64,000 nt of DNA from Candidatus Phosphoribacter baldrii (GCA_016704565.1 JADIZV010000001.1:1302001-1366000); one strand, 5' to 3'. Shown: positions 35,098-44,880, counted from the first letter of the stretch. A program made the numbers and translations. Notes: generated by a model not told the origin, from the sequence alone.

Positions 35098-35927
35098 CCC
35101 TCACCCTCCCACCGGTGCCGCCCACCTGGGCCTCGGGGCAGGTGACCGAGCGGGCGCACTGTGTCCTCGCGCCCAATCCCGGCGTGATGACGCTGGACGG
35201 CACCAACACGTGGGTGCTGCGCGAGCCAGGCGCCGACGAGTGCATCGTCGTGGACCCCGGGCCACTCGACGAGGCCCACCTGGCCCGCGTGCTCGAGGTC
35301 GTCCGCCGGGACGGCGGTCGGGTCGGGCTCACCCTGCTCACCCACGACCACGCCGACCACGCCGAGGCGGCGGCCCGGTTCGCGGAGCTGTCCGGGGCGC
35401 GGACCCGGGCGATCCGGGCGATCGGCACCGGTCATGACGACCTCGCCGACGGTGACATGGTCTCCGTCGGCGGCGTGGACCTCGTCGTCGTCACCACTCC
35501 CGGGCACACGAGCGACTCGGTGAGCTTCCTCCTCCCCGCCGAATGCGCCCTGCTCACCGGCGACACGATCCTCGGCCGCGGCACCACGGTGGTGGCCTGG
35601 CCGGATGGTGAGCTCGCGGCATACCTGGCCTCGCTGGAGCGGCTGGAAGCCCTCTGCGGGTCGGGCGCGGTGGCGCGGATCCTGCCCGGGCACGGGCCGC
35701 ACCTGCCCGATGCGGGCGCGGTCGTGCGCTACTACCTGGAGCACCGGGCCGAGCGGCTCGAGCAGGTGCGGGCCGCCGTCGCCGCGGGCGCGCGGACGCC
35801 GTGGGAGGTCGTCGAGACGGTGTATGCCGATGTGCCGCGGACCGTGTGGGGCGCTGCGGAATGGAGCGTTCGGGCGCAACTGGCCTATCTCGAGCGCGAT
35901 TCGATGACGGGGCCCGTCCCGGACTAG
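35094..35927 (+). CDS. Metallo-beta-lactamase fold hydrolase (Rv3677c, LACTB2-like)
   Basis: The 277-residue protein has the metal motif HDHADH (84-89), further ligands in PGHTSDSVSF and the GDTILGRG Asp, and a C-terminal helical domain (RTPWEVVETVYADVPRTVWG) as in LACTB2-type hydrolases. It probably cleaves an ester or phosphodiester, possibly RNA. The start GTG overlaps the NUDIX stop. A poly-G tract begins 25 bases after its stop. Confidence 0.9.
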   Translation: MTLTLPPVPPTWASGQVTERAHCVLAPNPGVMTLDGTNTWVLREPGADECIVVDPGPLDEAHLARVLEVVRRDGGRVGLTLLTHDHADHAEAAARFAELSGARTRAIRAIGTGHDDLADGDMVSVGGVDLVVVTTPGHTSDSVSFLLPAECALLTGDTILGRGTTVVAWPDGELAAYLASLERLEALCGSGAVARILPGHGPHLPDAGAVVRYYLEHRAERLEQVRAAVAAGARTPWEVVETVYADVPRTVWGAAEWSVRAQLAYLERDSMTGPVPD

Positions 35928-35952
35928 GCGAAGTTAGTGGCTCATCCCGATC

Positions 35953-36087
<135 letters not shown>

Positions 36088-36140
36088 TTACCGAGCGGGG
36101 TCGGCGCCGAGGAGCCCCGGCGGGCTAGCCGGGCAGTCGT

Positions 36141-36229
36141 CCGGGAATCCTCGAGTGTGTCTCCCGAGAATCCTCAAGTTTGTTTCCGAGAATCCTCAAG
36201 TTTCGGTCCGAGAAGCTCCAGGTTTCTTG
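36141..36229 (+). repeat. Four 22-bp direct repeats upstream of the ATPase gene
   Basis: Units start at 36141, 36164, 36186 and 36208 and follow CCGAGAATCCTCAAGTTT plus four variable bases; units 2 and 3 agree best and units 1 and 4 are degenerate. The array ends 24 bases before the GTG of the AAA-DUF4143 gene. Spacing near two helical turns suggests an operator read by a protein bound to one face of the DNA. Confidence 0.8.
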
Positions 36230-36253
36230 GCCGCAGCGTGGCATGATGGGCCT

Positions 36254-37519
36254 GTGAACAGCGATGATGTCCTTCCGAGGTTCGCGTCAGCGAGCGTCAC
36301 GGCCGCTCTCCAAGACACCCCGGTCGTCGTCATCCAAGGTGCCCGTCAGGTCGGCAAGAGCACGCTGGCCGGGCTCCTCGCCGCGACTCGCCCGAGCGTC
36401 AGCGTGACCATGGACGATGAGCAGAGTCGCCTTGCCGCCCAACACGATCCGGTGTCGTTCCTCCAACAGGGCGGCGACCGACTGTTGGTGATCGACGAGG
36501 CCCAGCGGGCTCCCGAGTTGATCCTTCCGCTCAAGGCAGCGGTCGACCGTGATCGTCGCCCGGGGAGGTTCTTGTTGACCGGTTCAGCGGATCTCGTGAG
36601 GGTCAGGGGAGTGGGCGACTCGCTGGCGGGCCGCGCTGAATCTGTGGAACTGCTCCCGTTGAGCCAGGGGGAGATTCGTCGGCGGGACACGCCGGAGGAC
36701 TTCGTGGCCATGATCCTTGGGGGCAGCTGGCCGGCCGCAGGAGATCCGATCGACCTGGCCGGAGTCGTCCAGGGTGGCTATCCGGAGGCGATCCGCCGCT
36801 CCGAACCACGTGCCGGGCGGTGGTACGACAACTACACCGCCCGACTAGCCGGGCATGATGCCCGAGAGCTTCACCAGGGCGGGTATGCCGATCAGGTCGG
36901 GCATCTGATGTCGTTGCTCGCGGCCGGGGGGATGGCCGAGCTGGTCAAGGCCCGGATGGCGCGCGAGCTTACGGTGTCCGAGGCGACCGTCGATGCCTAC
37001 CTACGGATGATGCGGACCATGCGGTTGACGGTCGAATTGCCCGCGTGGGGAAGATCGGCTCGTAGCCGGGTCATCCGCCGGTCCAAGGTCGCGCTCACCG
37101 ACACGGGGCTGAGTGCCCGGCTGGCCGGCTTCTCCGTGGCCAAGATCTCGGCCATGGGGGCACGCGAATACGCCGGGTCGCTGGTCGAGCAGTTCGTCGC
37201 CCTCGAACTGCTCAAGCAACGTAGCTGGAGCAGGGAGGTGTTCTCGCTTGCCCACTTCCGTGACCACGACGGCCTCGAAGTGGACGTCATCGTGGAGCTG
37301 CGCGACGGGCGGCTCATCGCGATCGAGGTCAAGAGCGGCCAGACGATCACGTCCCGGTCGTGGGCGGGTCTGGCGCGTTTCCGGGAGCGGTTCCCCGACC
37401 GCGAGGTCATCGGGGTGGTGCTCCATGGCGGAAGCCAGGTGTCCCACCTGTTCGGATGGCTGCACCTGCTCCCGATCACGTCGCTGTGGCAGCAGCCGTT
37501 GATCGAGGACTCTGGTTAG
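36254..37519 (+). CDS. AAA ATPase with DUF4143 domain
   Basis: The 421-residue protein has Walker A GARQVGKST (29-37), Walker B LLVIDEAQRAPELILPLKAA and sensor-like FLLTGSADL (AAA_14). The C-terminal DUF4143 domain ends in a PD-(D/E)xK-like core, EVDVIVELRDGRLIAIEVKS. Such proteins are widespread, often horizontally moved and poorly understood; nuclease or toxin-antitoxin-like roles have been suggested. The GTG start is chosen because it follows the repeat array. The gene sits between the MBL gene and crp, which are neighbours in M. tuberculosis, so it is probably an insertion. Confidence 0.85.
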   Translation: MNSDDVLPRFASASVTAALQDTPVVVIQGARQVGKSTLAGLLAATRPSVSVTMDDEQSRLAAQHDPVSFLQQGGDRLLVIDEAQRAPELILPLKAAVDRDRRPGRFLLTGSADLVRVRGVGDSLAGRAESVELLPLSQGEIRRRDTPEDFVAMILGGSWPAAGDPIDLAGVVQGGYPEAIRRSEPRAGRWYDNYTARLAGHDARELHQGGYADQVGHLMSLLAAGGMAELVKARMARELTVSEATVDAYLRMMRTMRLTVELPAWGRSARSRVIRRSKVALTDTGLSARLAGFSVAKISAMGAREYAGSLVEQFVALELLKQRSWSREVFSLAHFRDHDGLEVDVIVELRDGRLIAIEVKSGQTITSRSWAGLARFRERFPDREVIGVVLHGGSQVSHLFGWLHLLPITSLWQQPLIEDSG

Positions 37520-37534
37520 CCTGCTGAAAGGGTT

Positions 37535-38437
37535 TTAGGGCAGGCCGATCCGCAGGGCGTGACCGTCGACGAACGACCCCTCGACCGCTGTGATCGACAG
37601 TTTCTGGTCGTCGGTGTAGCCCAACGTCTCGCCCGGCATGAGCACCGCGCCCGACTCGACGACATAGCTCGCGATGTTCGCCAGCAGATCCATGACCTCG
37701 CTGGGCTGGGCGCTGGACCCGCGCACCTCGAGCTCCTCATGGCCGAACACCCGCAGCCCTCGGGTCGAGCCGCACGATGACCCTTCGGTCTCCCAGGCGG
37801 CCCAGGTGAACCAGGCGACCTCCCACGGCAGCCCGTTGCCCCCGTCATCGACTGCCTCGGTATAGAACGTCGGCTCGTAGACGACGCCCTGGTCGCCGAG
37901 ATAAACCCCTACCGCCGCCTCGTGCGTCAGCAGGGCCGCGACGAGGCGCGCAAACGCGGCATACGTCGGCGTATGCCGTCCGCCCACCTCGGTGCCCTCC
38001 GCAGGCTTCTCGGGGTCCTCACCCTCGCTCCACTGGTCGGAGACGCTGACGATGAGGTGGGCCTGATGGCGGGCGACGGCTTCGGTCGCACCTGGCCAGA
38101 AGGGGTTGTTGGCGGCGGCGGCCTCAGCCTCTCCGTCGGGCACGGCGGTGCCGATCGACAGGACGACACCGGTGCGACCGGCGATCACCACCTCGACCGG
38201 CCCCTCCGTCGCGGGTGCATCGACCGGCCCCGCCTCGACATCAGCCCGGGAGGCAGCCGACCCGGATACGGCCGAGGCCGACGCACCCGGCACGGCACCA
38301 ACGAGTGCCACGATCTCATCGACCGTCGCAGGCCGATCCCACAGCACGAAAGCCAGCAACTGGCCGGCCGCCTCGGGGTGGCGGAAACTGCGGCCAGGAA
38401 TCGGCAGCGAAGAACGGATCTTGTCGAGCAAGCCCAT
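37535..38437 (-). CDS. DUF4261 family protein
   Basis: The 300-residue protein begins MGLLDKIRSSLPIPGRSFRH. It ends with the DUF4261 signature ESGAVLMPGETLGYTDDQKL followed by VDGHALRIGLP. A central block (HQAHLIVSVSDQWSEGED) is also typical. The function is unknown. It is convergent with the ATPase (15 bases between stops) and lies just downstream of crp in the same direction. Three GTATGCCG copies flank or lie in the gene, which argues against recent arrival. Confidence 0.8.
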   Translation of the reverse strand: MGLLDKIRSSLPIPGRSFRHPEAAGQLLAFVLWDRPATVDEIVALVGAVPGASASAVSGSAASRADVEAGPVDAPATEGPVEVVIAGRTGVVLSIGTAVPDGEAEAAAANNPFWPGATEAVARHQAHLIVSVSDQWSEGEDPEKPAEGTEVGGRHTPTYAAFARLVAALLTHEAAVGVYLGDQGVVYEPTFYTEAVDDGGNGLPWEVAWFTWAAWETEGSSCGSTRGLRVFGHEELEVRGSSAQPSEVMDLLANIASYVVESGAVLMPGETLGYTDDQKLSITAVEGSFVDGHALRIGLP

Positions 38438-38488
38438 GCCAGGCTCCTCCGCGTCCGGTGGCCGGGACTGCCCGCCCGGCCCGTCGGG

Positions 38489-39166
38489 TCAGCGCGCCCG
38501 TCGCTTGAGGCGATCGACGTCCAACAACAGGACTGCACGCGCTTCGAGCTTGAGCCAGCCACGGGTCGCGAAGTCGGCCAACGCCTTGTTGACCGTCTCG
38601 CGGGAGGCGCCGACGAGTTGCGCCAGCTCCTCCTGGGTGAGGTCGTGGGCCACCATGATGCCGTCCTCGACGGGCCGCCCGAACCGGTTGGCCAGATCGA
38701 GCAACGCCTTAGCCACCCGGCCGGGGACGTCGGTGAAGACGAGGTCGGCCAGGTGCTCGTTGGTCCGCCGCAGTCGCGCGGCCAGCGCCGCAAGCAGGGC
38801 CTTGGCGACCTCGGGCCGACCGGACAGCAACATGGTGAGCGAGTCGTTGCCCAGGCCCATGAGCTGGGTCTCGGCCACCGCCGTCGCCGTCATCGTGCGT
38901 GGCCCCGGGTCGAACAGGGACAACTCGCCGAACATTTCGCCTGGTCCGAGGATGGCGATGAGATTCTCACGGCCGTCGGCACTGGTGCGTCCGAGCTTGA
39001 CCTTGCCCTCGCCGATGACGTAGAGCGTGTCGCCCTGGTCACCCTCGCGAAAGAGGATGTCGCCGCGTTCCAGCCGCGAAGAACTCATCTGCGCGAGCAG
39101 CGCCTGCTGGGCCTCGTCATCGAGGGCCGCGAACAACGGGGCTCGGCGCACCACATCGTGATCCAC
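38489..39166 (-). CDS. crp: cAMP-responsive regulator Crp (GlxR/Rv3676 type)
   Basis: The 225-residue regulator has an N-terminal cyclic-nucleotide domain; the phosphate-binding cassette is [20 protein letters not shown] with the key Glu and Arg. A C-terminal winged helix is [20 protein letters not shown]. It is the actinobacterial global regulator that binds TGTGA-N6-TCACA sites. Just upstream of its start on the plus strand lies CACAGTGTGTCAC (39171-39183), a plausible partial self-site. It is divergent from nth. Confidence 0.92.
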   Translation of the reverse strand: MDHDVVRRAPLFAALDDEAQQALLAQMSSSRLERGDILFREGDQGDTLYVIGEGKVKLGRTSADGRENLIAILGPGEMFGELSLFDPGPRTMTATAVAETQLMGLGNDSLTMLLSGRPEVAKALLAALAARLRRTNEHLADLVFTDVPGRVAKALLDLANRFGRPVEDGIMVAHDLTQEELAQLVGASRETVNKALADFATRGWLKLEARAVLLLDVDRLKRRAR

Positions 39167-39313
39167 GTCGCACAGTGTGTCACGTCCCCTCTCCGACCAG
39201 ACGGGAGGATGGTCCCGTATGCCGCCCGCCCCCGTCTGCCAAGATCCCCGCCTTTTCGGTCGGTGTGCCGCTGCGTGGGTGGGCGTTCGTTCGTGGGCGT
39301 CGGCGCTGCGGCA

Positions 39314-39319
39314 TACTCT
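39314..39319 (+). promoter_or_regulatory. Probable -10 box TACTCT, leaderless nth
   Basis: TACTCT ends seven bases before the GTG at 39327 and overlaps a CGGCATAC word (39309-39316). No ribosome site is seen, consistent with a leaderless transcript. Confidence 0.45.
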
Positions 39320-39326
39320 GGGGGTC

Positions 39327-40055
39327 GTGCCCGCAGTCCGCCCCGCCGCCGCCCCGGAGACCCCTGTGGCGTTGACCCGTCGGGCGAGGCGGATCTATCG
39401 GGCCCTGGCCGAGCGCTACCCCTATGCGCATTGCGAGCTCGACTTCACGACGCCCCTGGAGTTGCTCGTTGCGACGATCCTGTCGGCGCAGACCACGGAC
39501 GTGCGGGTCAACCAGGTGACCCCGACGTTGTTCGCGCGCTACCGGACGGCGGCGGACTATGCCGGGGCCGAGCGCGCCGACCTCGAGGGGATCGTCGGGC
39601 CGCTGGGGTTCTTCCGAGCCAAGTCCGACGCCTTGCTCAAACTGGGCGCGGCCCTCGTCGAGCGGTTCGACGGGCAGGTCCCCGGGCGGCTGGCCGATCT
39701 GGTCACCCTGCCCGGCGTCGGGCGCAAGACCGCCAACGTCGTGCTGGGCAACGCCTTCGACGTCCCCGGGATCACCGTCGACACCCACTTTGGGCGGTTG
39801 GTGCGCCGATTCGGGTGGACCGAGGAGGAAGACCCGGTCAAGGTCGAACACGCGGTCGGGGCCCTCATCCCGCGCAAGGACTGGACGATGCTCAGCCATG
39901 TGGTGATCTTCCACGGCCGACGCACCTGCCATGCCCGCAAGCCCGCGTGCGGTGCGTGTCCGGTGGCCCGGTGGTGCCCGGCATACGGGATCGGGGAGAC
40001 CGACCCCGAGAAGGCGAGCCGACTGCTCACCTACGAGTTGGCGCCGACGACATGA
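39327..40055 (+). CDS. nth: Endonuclease III (base-excision DNA glycosylase/AP lyase)
   Basis: This 242-residue enzyme removes oxidised pyrimidines. The helix-hairpin-helix [17 protein letters not shown] carries catalytic Lys134, with catalytic Asp152 in [11 protein letters not shown]. The [4Fe-4S] loop ligands are Cys201, Cys208, Cys211 and Cys217 (x6, x2, x5 spacing). The GTG start is set from the -10 box and alignment; an upstream extension is open but unlike the family. The stop overlaps the next start (ATGA). Confidence 0.93.
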   Translation: MPAVRPAAAPETPVALTRRARRIYRALAERYPYAHCELDFTTPLELLVATILSAQTTDVRVNQVTPTLFARYRTAADYAGAERADLEGIVGPLGFFRAKSDALLKLGAALVERFDGQVPGRLADLVTLPGVGRKTANVVLGNAFDVPGITVDTHFGRLVRRFGWTEEEDPVKVEHAVGALIPRKDWTMLSHVVIFHGRRTCHARKPACGACPVARWCPAYGIGETDPEKASRLLTYELAPTT

Positions 40056-40780
40056 CTGCCCTTCCGCAGCGGGTCGCTCACGGGACCGCCCTCACGCCGC
40101 ACCTGCCGCTGCACCTCGCTCCCGGCGCCGGTATGCCGCGGCCCCCCTGGGTTGAGGGGATCATCGAGGGCGCCGCGGCCTCGCCCGAGTGGTTCACGAG
40201 GTTCCTGCCACCGGAGGGCGACCACCGGCAGTCGGCGGTGCTCATCCTCTTCGGGCCCGGGCCAAGCGGCGAAGACTCGGTGTTGCTCATCGAGCGGGCC
40301 CACACGCTGCGCTCGCACGCGGCGCAGATCTCGTTCCCCGGAGGTGGGGTCGACCCGGAGGACGACGGCGTCGTCGCTGCCGCCTTGCGCGAGTCCCAGG
40401 AGGAGGTCGGGCTGGACCCGGGCGGCGTCGACGTGCTCGGCCTGTTGCCCCCGCTCTACCTCCCCGTGTCGTCCTACACCGTGCACCCGGTGCTGGCCTG
40501 GTGGCGCCAACCTGCTCCGGTGCAGGTCGGCCACCCCGACGAGGTGGCACAGGTGTTGAGCGTCCCGGTGAGCTTCCTCGCCGACCCAGCCCACCGGCAT
40601 ACGGTGACTCACCCGTCGGGCTATCGCGGACCGGCCTGGGACCTCGGTGACGACCTGTTGTTGTGGGGCTTCACGGGAGGCATCATCGACAAGGTGCTCG
40701 AGTTGGGTGGGTTCGCTCAGGAGTGGGACCGCGAGCGGGTCGTCCCCTTGCCGGAGCGGTTCGTGCGGAGGCGGTCATGA
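40052..40780 (+). CDS. NUDIX CoA pyrophosphatase
   Basis: The 242-residue hydrolase has the CoA-specific UPF0035 block [20 protein letters not shown] directly before an intact NUDIX box ([20 protein letters not shown] then EEVGL). It should split CoA or acyl-CoA into 4'-phosphopantetheine and ADP. It is coupled on both sides by four-base overlaps, to nth and marP; in M. tuberculosis a thioredoxin-like gene (Rv3673c) sits between nth and its homologue and is absent here. Confidence 0.9.
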   Translation: MTALPQRVAHGTALTPHLPLHLAPGAGMPRPPWVEGIIEGAAASPEWFTRFLPPEGDHRQSAVLILFGPGPSGEDSVLLIERAHTLRSHAAQISFPGGGVDPEDDGVVAAALRESQEEVGLDPGGVDVLGLLPPLYLPVSSYTVHPVLAWWRQPAPVQVGHPDEVAQVLSVPVSFLADPAHRHTVTHPSGYRGPAWDLGDDLLLWGFTGGIIDKVLELGGFAQEWDRERVVPLPERFVRRRS

Positions 40781-41985
40781 CCGGTGGGTGGGTCCTGGAC
40801 ATCCTGCTGGTCGCCTTGCTGAGCTCGTATGCCGTCTCCGGTTTCCGTCAGGGGCTGGTCGTCTCGGGGCTGTCGCTGCTGGGGTTCCTCAGCGGGGGCG
40901 CGATCGGGATGGCCGTGCTTCCGGGCTGGTTCGCAGGGTGGACGTGGGCGACCGAGAACGCGTTGGGGTCCAGGGCGCTGCTCATCGGCGGGGTGTTCTC
41001 CCTGGCTGCCCTCGGGCAAGCTCTGGCGGTCCACGTCGCTCGACGGATGCGGCGGCGGATGCACGCCCGGCCCGCGGTGACCACCGACGCGGTGCTCGGA
41101 GGAGTCGCCAGCGTGCTCGCGGTGGGGGTGCTCGTCTGGTTTGTCGCCGGGGGTCTGCGGGGCAGTTCGACGACGGTCGTCGGACGAGCCATCGGTGAGT
41201 CACGGGTGCTCGCGGTGGTCGACGCCGTCGTGCCGCCGCAGACCGGGGCCCTGTTCGCCGGTTTCCGCCAGGTCTTGGACCGCGGTGGCTTCCCTCGCGT
41301 CTTCGAGGGGCTGGCGACCGAGCCGATCCTTGCCGTCGACCCCCCGACGGCGGGGGTGCTGGCCGGCTCGGCGGTGACTGCTGCCACCGAGTCGTTGGTC
41401 AAGATCACCGGGGTGGCCACCGAGTGCCGGCGCGGCCAAGAGGGCAGCGGCTGGGTTGTTGCCAAGGGCCGGGTGGTCACCAACGCGCACGTCGTCGCGG
41501 GCGTCGACGACGTGGTCGTGCGGGTCAAGGGGACGGGTCCGTCGTTGCACGGCACCGTGGTCGTCTTTGACCCGGAGCGGGACCTTGCCGTCATCGCGGT
41601 CCCCGACCTGCAGGCTGCCCCCCTCACGTTGGGCGCGCCGCTCGGGCGAGGGGCTGATGCCGTGGTGGCTGGGTTCCCCCTCGATGGGCCGTTGCGACTG
41701 GACGCGGCCCGGGTCCGCCAGACGCTGACCGCCACCGGCCAGGACATCTATGGGAAGCCCGGGGCTACTCGGGAGATCTACTCGCTGTTCGCCCGCGTCG
41801 AGCCGGGCAACAGTGGCGGACCGCTGCTGTCTGCGGCGGGCCAGGTGGTGGGCGTGGTGTTCGCCAAGTCGCTTGACGACGAACAGACGGGATATGCGCT
41901 GACCCTCGCTGAAGCCGCTCCCGTCCTCACTGCCGCATCGACCGCTCGGGGTCGCGTCGACACCGGCGCCTGCTCCCTCGGGTAG
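40777..41985 (+). CDS. marP: Membrane-bound serine protease MarP
   Basis: The 402-residue protein has an N-terminal CvpA-like part with four membrane helices (residues 5-125) and a periplasmic trypsin-like domain. The catalytic triad is His238 (TNAHVV), Asp269 (ERDLAVI) and Ser346 (GNSGGPL). Cys217 and Cys399 are placed like the redox-regulated disulfide of mycobacterial MarP (Rv3671c), a protease that helps keep cytoplasmic pH in acid. It overlaps the NUDIX gene by four bases. Confidence 0.92.
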   Translation: MTGGWVLDILLVALLSSYAVSGFRQGLVVSGLSLLGFLSGGAIGMAVLPGWFAGWTWATENALGSRALLIGGVFSLAALGQALAVHVARRMRRRMHARPAVTTDAVLGGVASVLAVGVLVWFVAGGLRGSSTTVVGRAIGESRVLAVVDAVVPPQTGALFAGFRQVLDRGGFPRVFEGLATEPILAVDPPTAGVLAGSAVTAATESLVKITGVATECRRGQEGSGWVVAKGRVVTNAHVVAGVDDVVVRVKGTGPSLHGTVVVFDPERDLAVIAVPDLQAAPLTLGAPLGRGADAVVAGFPLDGPLRLDAARVRQTLTATGQDIYGKPGATREIYSLFARVEPGNSGGPLLSAAGQVVGVVFAKSLDDEQTGYALTLAEAAPVLTAASTARGRVDTGACSLG

Positions 41986-42032
41986 TCGGAGCGTGCGGGT
42001 TGATGGCCTCGGCAAACGCGTTCCCGATTGGC

Positions 42033-42944
42033 TCAGGCCGGGACGGTGGCCAACCACTCGAGGAGCGCCGTCGTGACCTGGGTTGGGGCCTCCTCGGCCA
42101 AGAAGTGCCCGGCCCCATCGATCGCCCGATAGGTGTAAGGCCCGCGGACATAGCGCTGGGATCCGTGGGTCGCTGACTCCAGGATGCAGCCGTCCTGCCT
42201 GCCTTGCAGGTGCAGCACGGGCACGTCGATCAGGCCACTGACCCGGCGCTGGAACAGGGGGCCGTCGAACCGGATCTGGTTGCGTCCGATCCAGCGGTAG
42301 TACTCCGCCGCGGAGTGGGCGACGAAGGGCAGCGCCAGGGCGGCGGCATACCGGCTGACCTCCTCGTCCGACGGGAAGGCGCCGCCGGGGGCCGCCCACG
42401 AGGTGAGGTAACCGCGCACCTCGGTGTCGTCGCGAACCAGGCTGCGCTCGGGGCGGAACGGCCACTGCAACCGAGCGAGGAAGCCCATGGCGGCGCGCTG
42501 CGCTCGGTCGTGCCTGGCCGCTCGTTGGATGATCGCCGGATGCGGCATCGACAGCGCCGCGATCCCGCGGGTGAAGGCTGGTTGCAGGCTCGGCATCGCC
42601 CACGCGGTCCAGCCGCCGAGCCCGGCGCCGACGACGACCGCGCGCTCTTCACCGAGGCTGCGGATGACAGCAGCCGCATCGGCGGTGGCGGTGTAGGTGT
42701 CGTAACCCTTGGGGGGTTTGTCGGAGGCCCCGAACCCCCGCAGGTCGACCGCCGCAGCGCGGAAACCAGCGTCGGCCACAGCGGTGATCTGATGCCGCCA
42801 GGCCCACCAGAACTGCGGGAAGGTGTGCAGCAGGACGACGAGCGGGCCGTCACCGGCGAGGGCCACATGGAAGCGGGCGCCATTGGCGGCAACGTATTCG
42901 TGTTGCCATGGACCGTCCAGGAGGACCGAGGCGGCGTCGGACAT
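42033..42944 (-). CDS. Alpha/beta-hydrolase, epoxide-hydrolase-like (EphE), nucleophile missing
   Basis: The 303-residue protein lines up with the EphE group by its place next to marP, the oxyanion-type HTFPQFWWAWRHQI, LRGFGASDKPPKGYDTYT and the late His in GAGHFLAEEAP. In epoxide hydrolases the nucleophile elbow reads G-H-D-x-G-G; here it is GAGLGG (106-111), with Gly108 where Asp should be. A canonical epoxide hydrolase reaction is therefore doubtful. It may be a non-catalytic or repurposed protein. It is convergent with marP. Confidence 0.8.
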   Translation of the reverse strand: MSDAASVLLDGPWQHEYVAANGARFHVALAGDGPLVVLLHTFPQFWWAWRHQITAVADAGFRAAAVDLRGFGASDKPPKGYDTYTATADAAAVIRSLGEERAVVVGAGLGGWTAWAMPSLQPAFTRGIAALSMPHPAIIQRAARHDRAQRAAMGFLARLQWPFRPERSLVRDDTEVRGYLTSWAAPGGAFPSDEEVSRYAAALALPFVAHSAAEYYRWIGRNQIRFDGPLFQRRVSGLIDVPVLHLQGRQDGCILESATHGSQRYVRGPYTYRAIDGAGHFLAEEAPTQVTTALLEWLATVPA

Positions 42945-42982
42945 GGGGTTCCTTGCGCGGTGCTGCGATAACGCGGAAGAGG

Positions 42983-43393
42983 TCAGGACTGGCCCTTGAT
43001 CGTGGCGATGGTCTGCTGGGCCTGCGAGATCGCCCGCTTGGGTGTCGGGTCGGCGTGGGTCATTGCCTTCTTGCCCACGAGGGCGAGGATAGCCGCCCCG
43101 AGGAAGAGGACGACCGCGACGATGAGGAAGGCCAGCCAGGTGGCCAGGCCGAGCGCGACCAGTCCCCAGGCGAGCGCGGTGAGCAGGAAGCCCAACCCGA
43201 AAAGGCCGAAGAAGGCCGCGCCGGCGAACATGCCGGCGCCCTTGCCGGCGAACTTGAGCGAGCCGGTGATCTCGGTCTTGGCCAGCTCGATCTCGGACCG
43301 CACGATCGTCGACACGTCCCGAGAGGCCGAGGCCACGAGTTGGCCGATCGTGGGCTCGTCGTCGCCGACGAGCGGTGCTGCGTCAGTGGCCAT
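42983..43393 (-). CDS. Holin-like membrane protein (Holin-X/DUF1469, Rv3669 type)
   Basis: The 136-residue protein has an amphipathic N-terminus (TIGQLVASASRDVSTIVRSE) and two strong membrane helices (about 52-75 and 79-107). This is the actinobacterial phage-holin-like superfamily found next to acs and ephE. It is not evidence of a phage; the role is unknown and may be envelope related. Confidence 0.82.
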   Translation of the reverse strand: MATDAAPLVGDDEPTIGQLVASASRDVSTIVRSEIELAKTEITGSLKFAGKGAGMFAGAAFFGLFGLGFLLTALAWGLVALGLATWLAFLIVAVVLFLGAAILALVGKKAMTHADPTPKRAISQAQQTIATIKGQS

Positions 43394-43440
43394 GGGTGTC
43401 CTCCTGGGATGGTGCTGCTGGGTCGAGCCTATCGCCGCCT

Positions 43441-44730
43441 CTACCGCTCCGGTATGCCGTCCGCCTCCTGCTCCTCCAACCGCCGGTAGTGCGCGTTGCG
43501 GCGCCGCAGGGCGATCGCCGCGAGGAGTGCGGCGCCGAGGGAGCCGACCAGCACGGCGACCTTGACGTGGTCATCCCGGGCGGTGCCGGCGCCGAACGCC
43601 AACTCGCCGATGAGCAGGGACACGGTGAACCCGAGCCCGGACAACAGAGCCAGCCCGGCGACATCCGCCCAGGCCAGCCCGTCGTCGAGCTCGGCACGGG
43701 TGAACCGGGCCACCAGACAGGTCCCGCCGAGCACCCCGAGCGCCTTCCCGACGATGAGGCCGACGACGATCCCCACCGTGACCGGGTCCGTGAGAGCGGC
43801 GGTCAACCCACCGTCGACGACGCGCACACCGGCAGCGAAGAACGCGAAGATCGGCACCGCGAAACCGGCCGACCATGGCCGGAGCCCGTGCTCGATCCGT
43901 TCGGCGAGGCTGTGGCCTCCCTCGGGGAGGGCATGGGCGGCCGGCCGCCGGACGGGGACGGTGAGGCCCAGCAGGATGCCGGCGACGGTCGCGTGGACGC
44001 CGCTCTGGTGGATCAGCACCCACGTGGCCACGGCGGGGACGGCTAGCAACAGCGGATGGGTCCACCCCCGGCGCAGCAGCCCCCACCAGACGGCGATCGG
44101 CAGGCCCGCGGCGGCAAGCGGGATGACGGCCACGTCGGCCGAGAAGAACACCGCGATGATGGTGATCGCGATGAGGTCGTCCACGACGGCGAGGGTGAGC
44201 AAGAACGCGCGCAGCGCCGTCGGCAGGTGCGAGCCGATGACCGCGAGCACCGCCAGAGCGAAGGCGATGTCGGTCGCCGTGGGGATCGCCCAGCCGCGCA
44301 ATGCGCCCGCGTCTGCGCCGAGCGCGAGGATGCTGACGGCATACAGGAGAGCGGGGAGGGCCACCCCCGCGACGGCAGCGGCGATCGGGACGATGGCCTT
44401 GGTCCGGTCCGAGAGGTCGCCCGCGACGAACTCACGCTTGAGCTCGATCCCGGCCACGAGGAAGAACAGCGCGAGCAGGCCGTCTGCAGCCCAGTGACCG
44501 AGCGTCAGGTCCAGGTGGAGCGGGGCGGCTGGCCCGACGCGGGTGTCCCGCATGGTCGTGTATGCCGTGTGCCACGGCGAGTTGGCCCACGCAAGGGCTA
44601 GCACCGCACCGCTGAGCAAGAGCATGCCGCCGATGGTCTCGGTGCGCAGCGCGTCAGCGAGCTGGCGTGCTTCCCAGTCGCTGGGACGGCGCAGCAGTCG
44701 TCGGGCGGAGGTGATGAATCGGGCAGCCAT
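43441..44730 (-). CDS. nhaA: Na+/H+ antiporter NhaA
   Basis: The 429-residue transporter exports sodium in exchange for protons. It has about 12 helices, the ion-binding Asp184-Asp185 in [21 protein letters not shown] (Asp154) and the [13 protein letters not shown] loop. The ATG start at 44730 lies 50 bases downstream of a perfect 16-bp palindrome (44780-44795), a possible control site. It is divergent from nrtR. Confidence 0.93.
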   Translation of the reverse strand: MAARFITSARRLLRRPSDWEARQLADALRTETIGGMLLLSGAVLALAWANSPWHTAYTTMRDTRVGPAAPLHLDLTLGHWAADGLLALFFLVAGIELKREFVAGDLSDRTKAIVPIAAAVAGVALPALLYAVSILALGADAGALRGWAIPTATDIAFALAVLAVIGSHLPTALRAFLLTLAVVDDLIAITIIAVFFSADVAVIPLAAAGLPIAVWWGLLRRGWTHPLLLAVPAVATWVLIHQSGVHATVAGILLGLTVPVRRPAAHALPEGGHSLAERIEHGLRPWSAGFAVPIFAFFAAGVRVVDGGLTAALTDPVTVGIVVGLIVGKALGVLGGTCLVARFTRAELDDGLAWADVAGLALLSGLGFTVSLLIGELAFGAGTARDDHVKVAVLVGSLGAALLAAIALRRRNAHYRRLEEQEADGIPER

Positions 44731-44779
44731 GGTGCCTTTCGGGTCGGTGGGGACCCGATGGTCGGCGTGCGGCGGGGAT

Positions 44780-44805
44780 CGTTCCGCGCGGAACGTGGCG
44801 GAACG
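44780..44805. promoter_or_regulatory. Palindrome CGTTCCGCGCGGAACG upstream of nhaA
   Basis: The 16-bp perfect palindrome (44780-44795) is followed by a third half-site GCGGAACG (44798-44805). It lies 50-75 bases before the nhaA start, a typical operator position. The cognate factor is unknown. Confidence 0.6.
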
Positions 44806-44880
44806 TGTCAGCCGACGGCATGCCGAATCGAGTCGCCGACCAGGCTTCCCGGCACGCCAGAGGGACCATTCTAACAGCCC

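Noticed and set aside
36141..36229. CRISPR array
   Set aside because: Repeats are 22 bp, contiguous without spacers and degenerate, and no cas gene is present.
37922..40780. Single 952-codon plus-strand frame from 37922 to 40780
   Set aside because: Only the last 243 codons (NUDIX) are coding; the rest is antisense to DUF4261 and crp or out of frame with nth.
42983..43393. Phage remnant (holin)
   Set aside because: The holin-like family is a normal resident of this actinobacterial locus; no other phage genes nearby.
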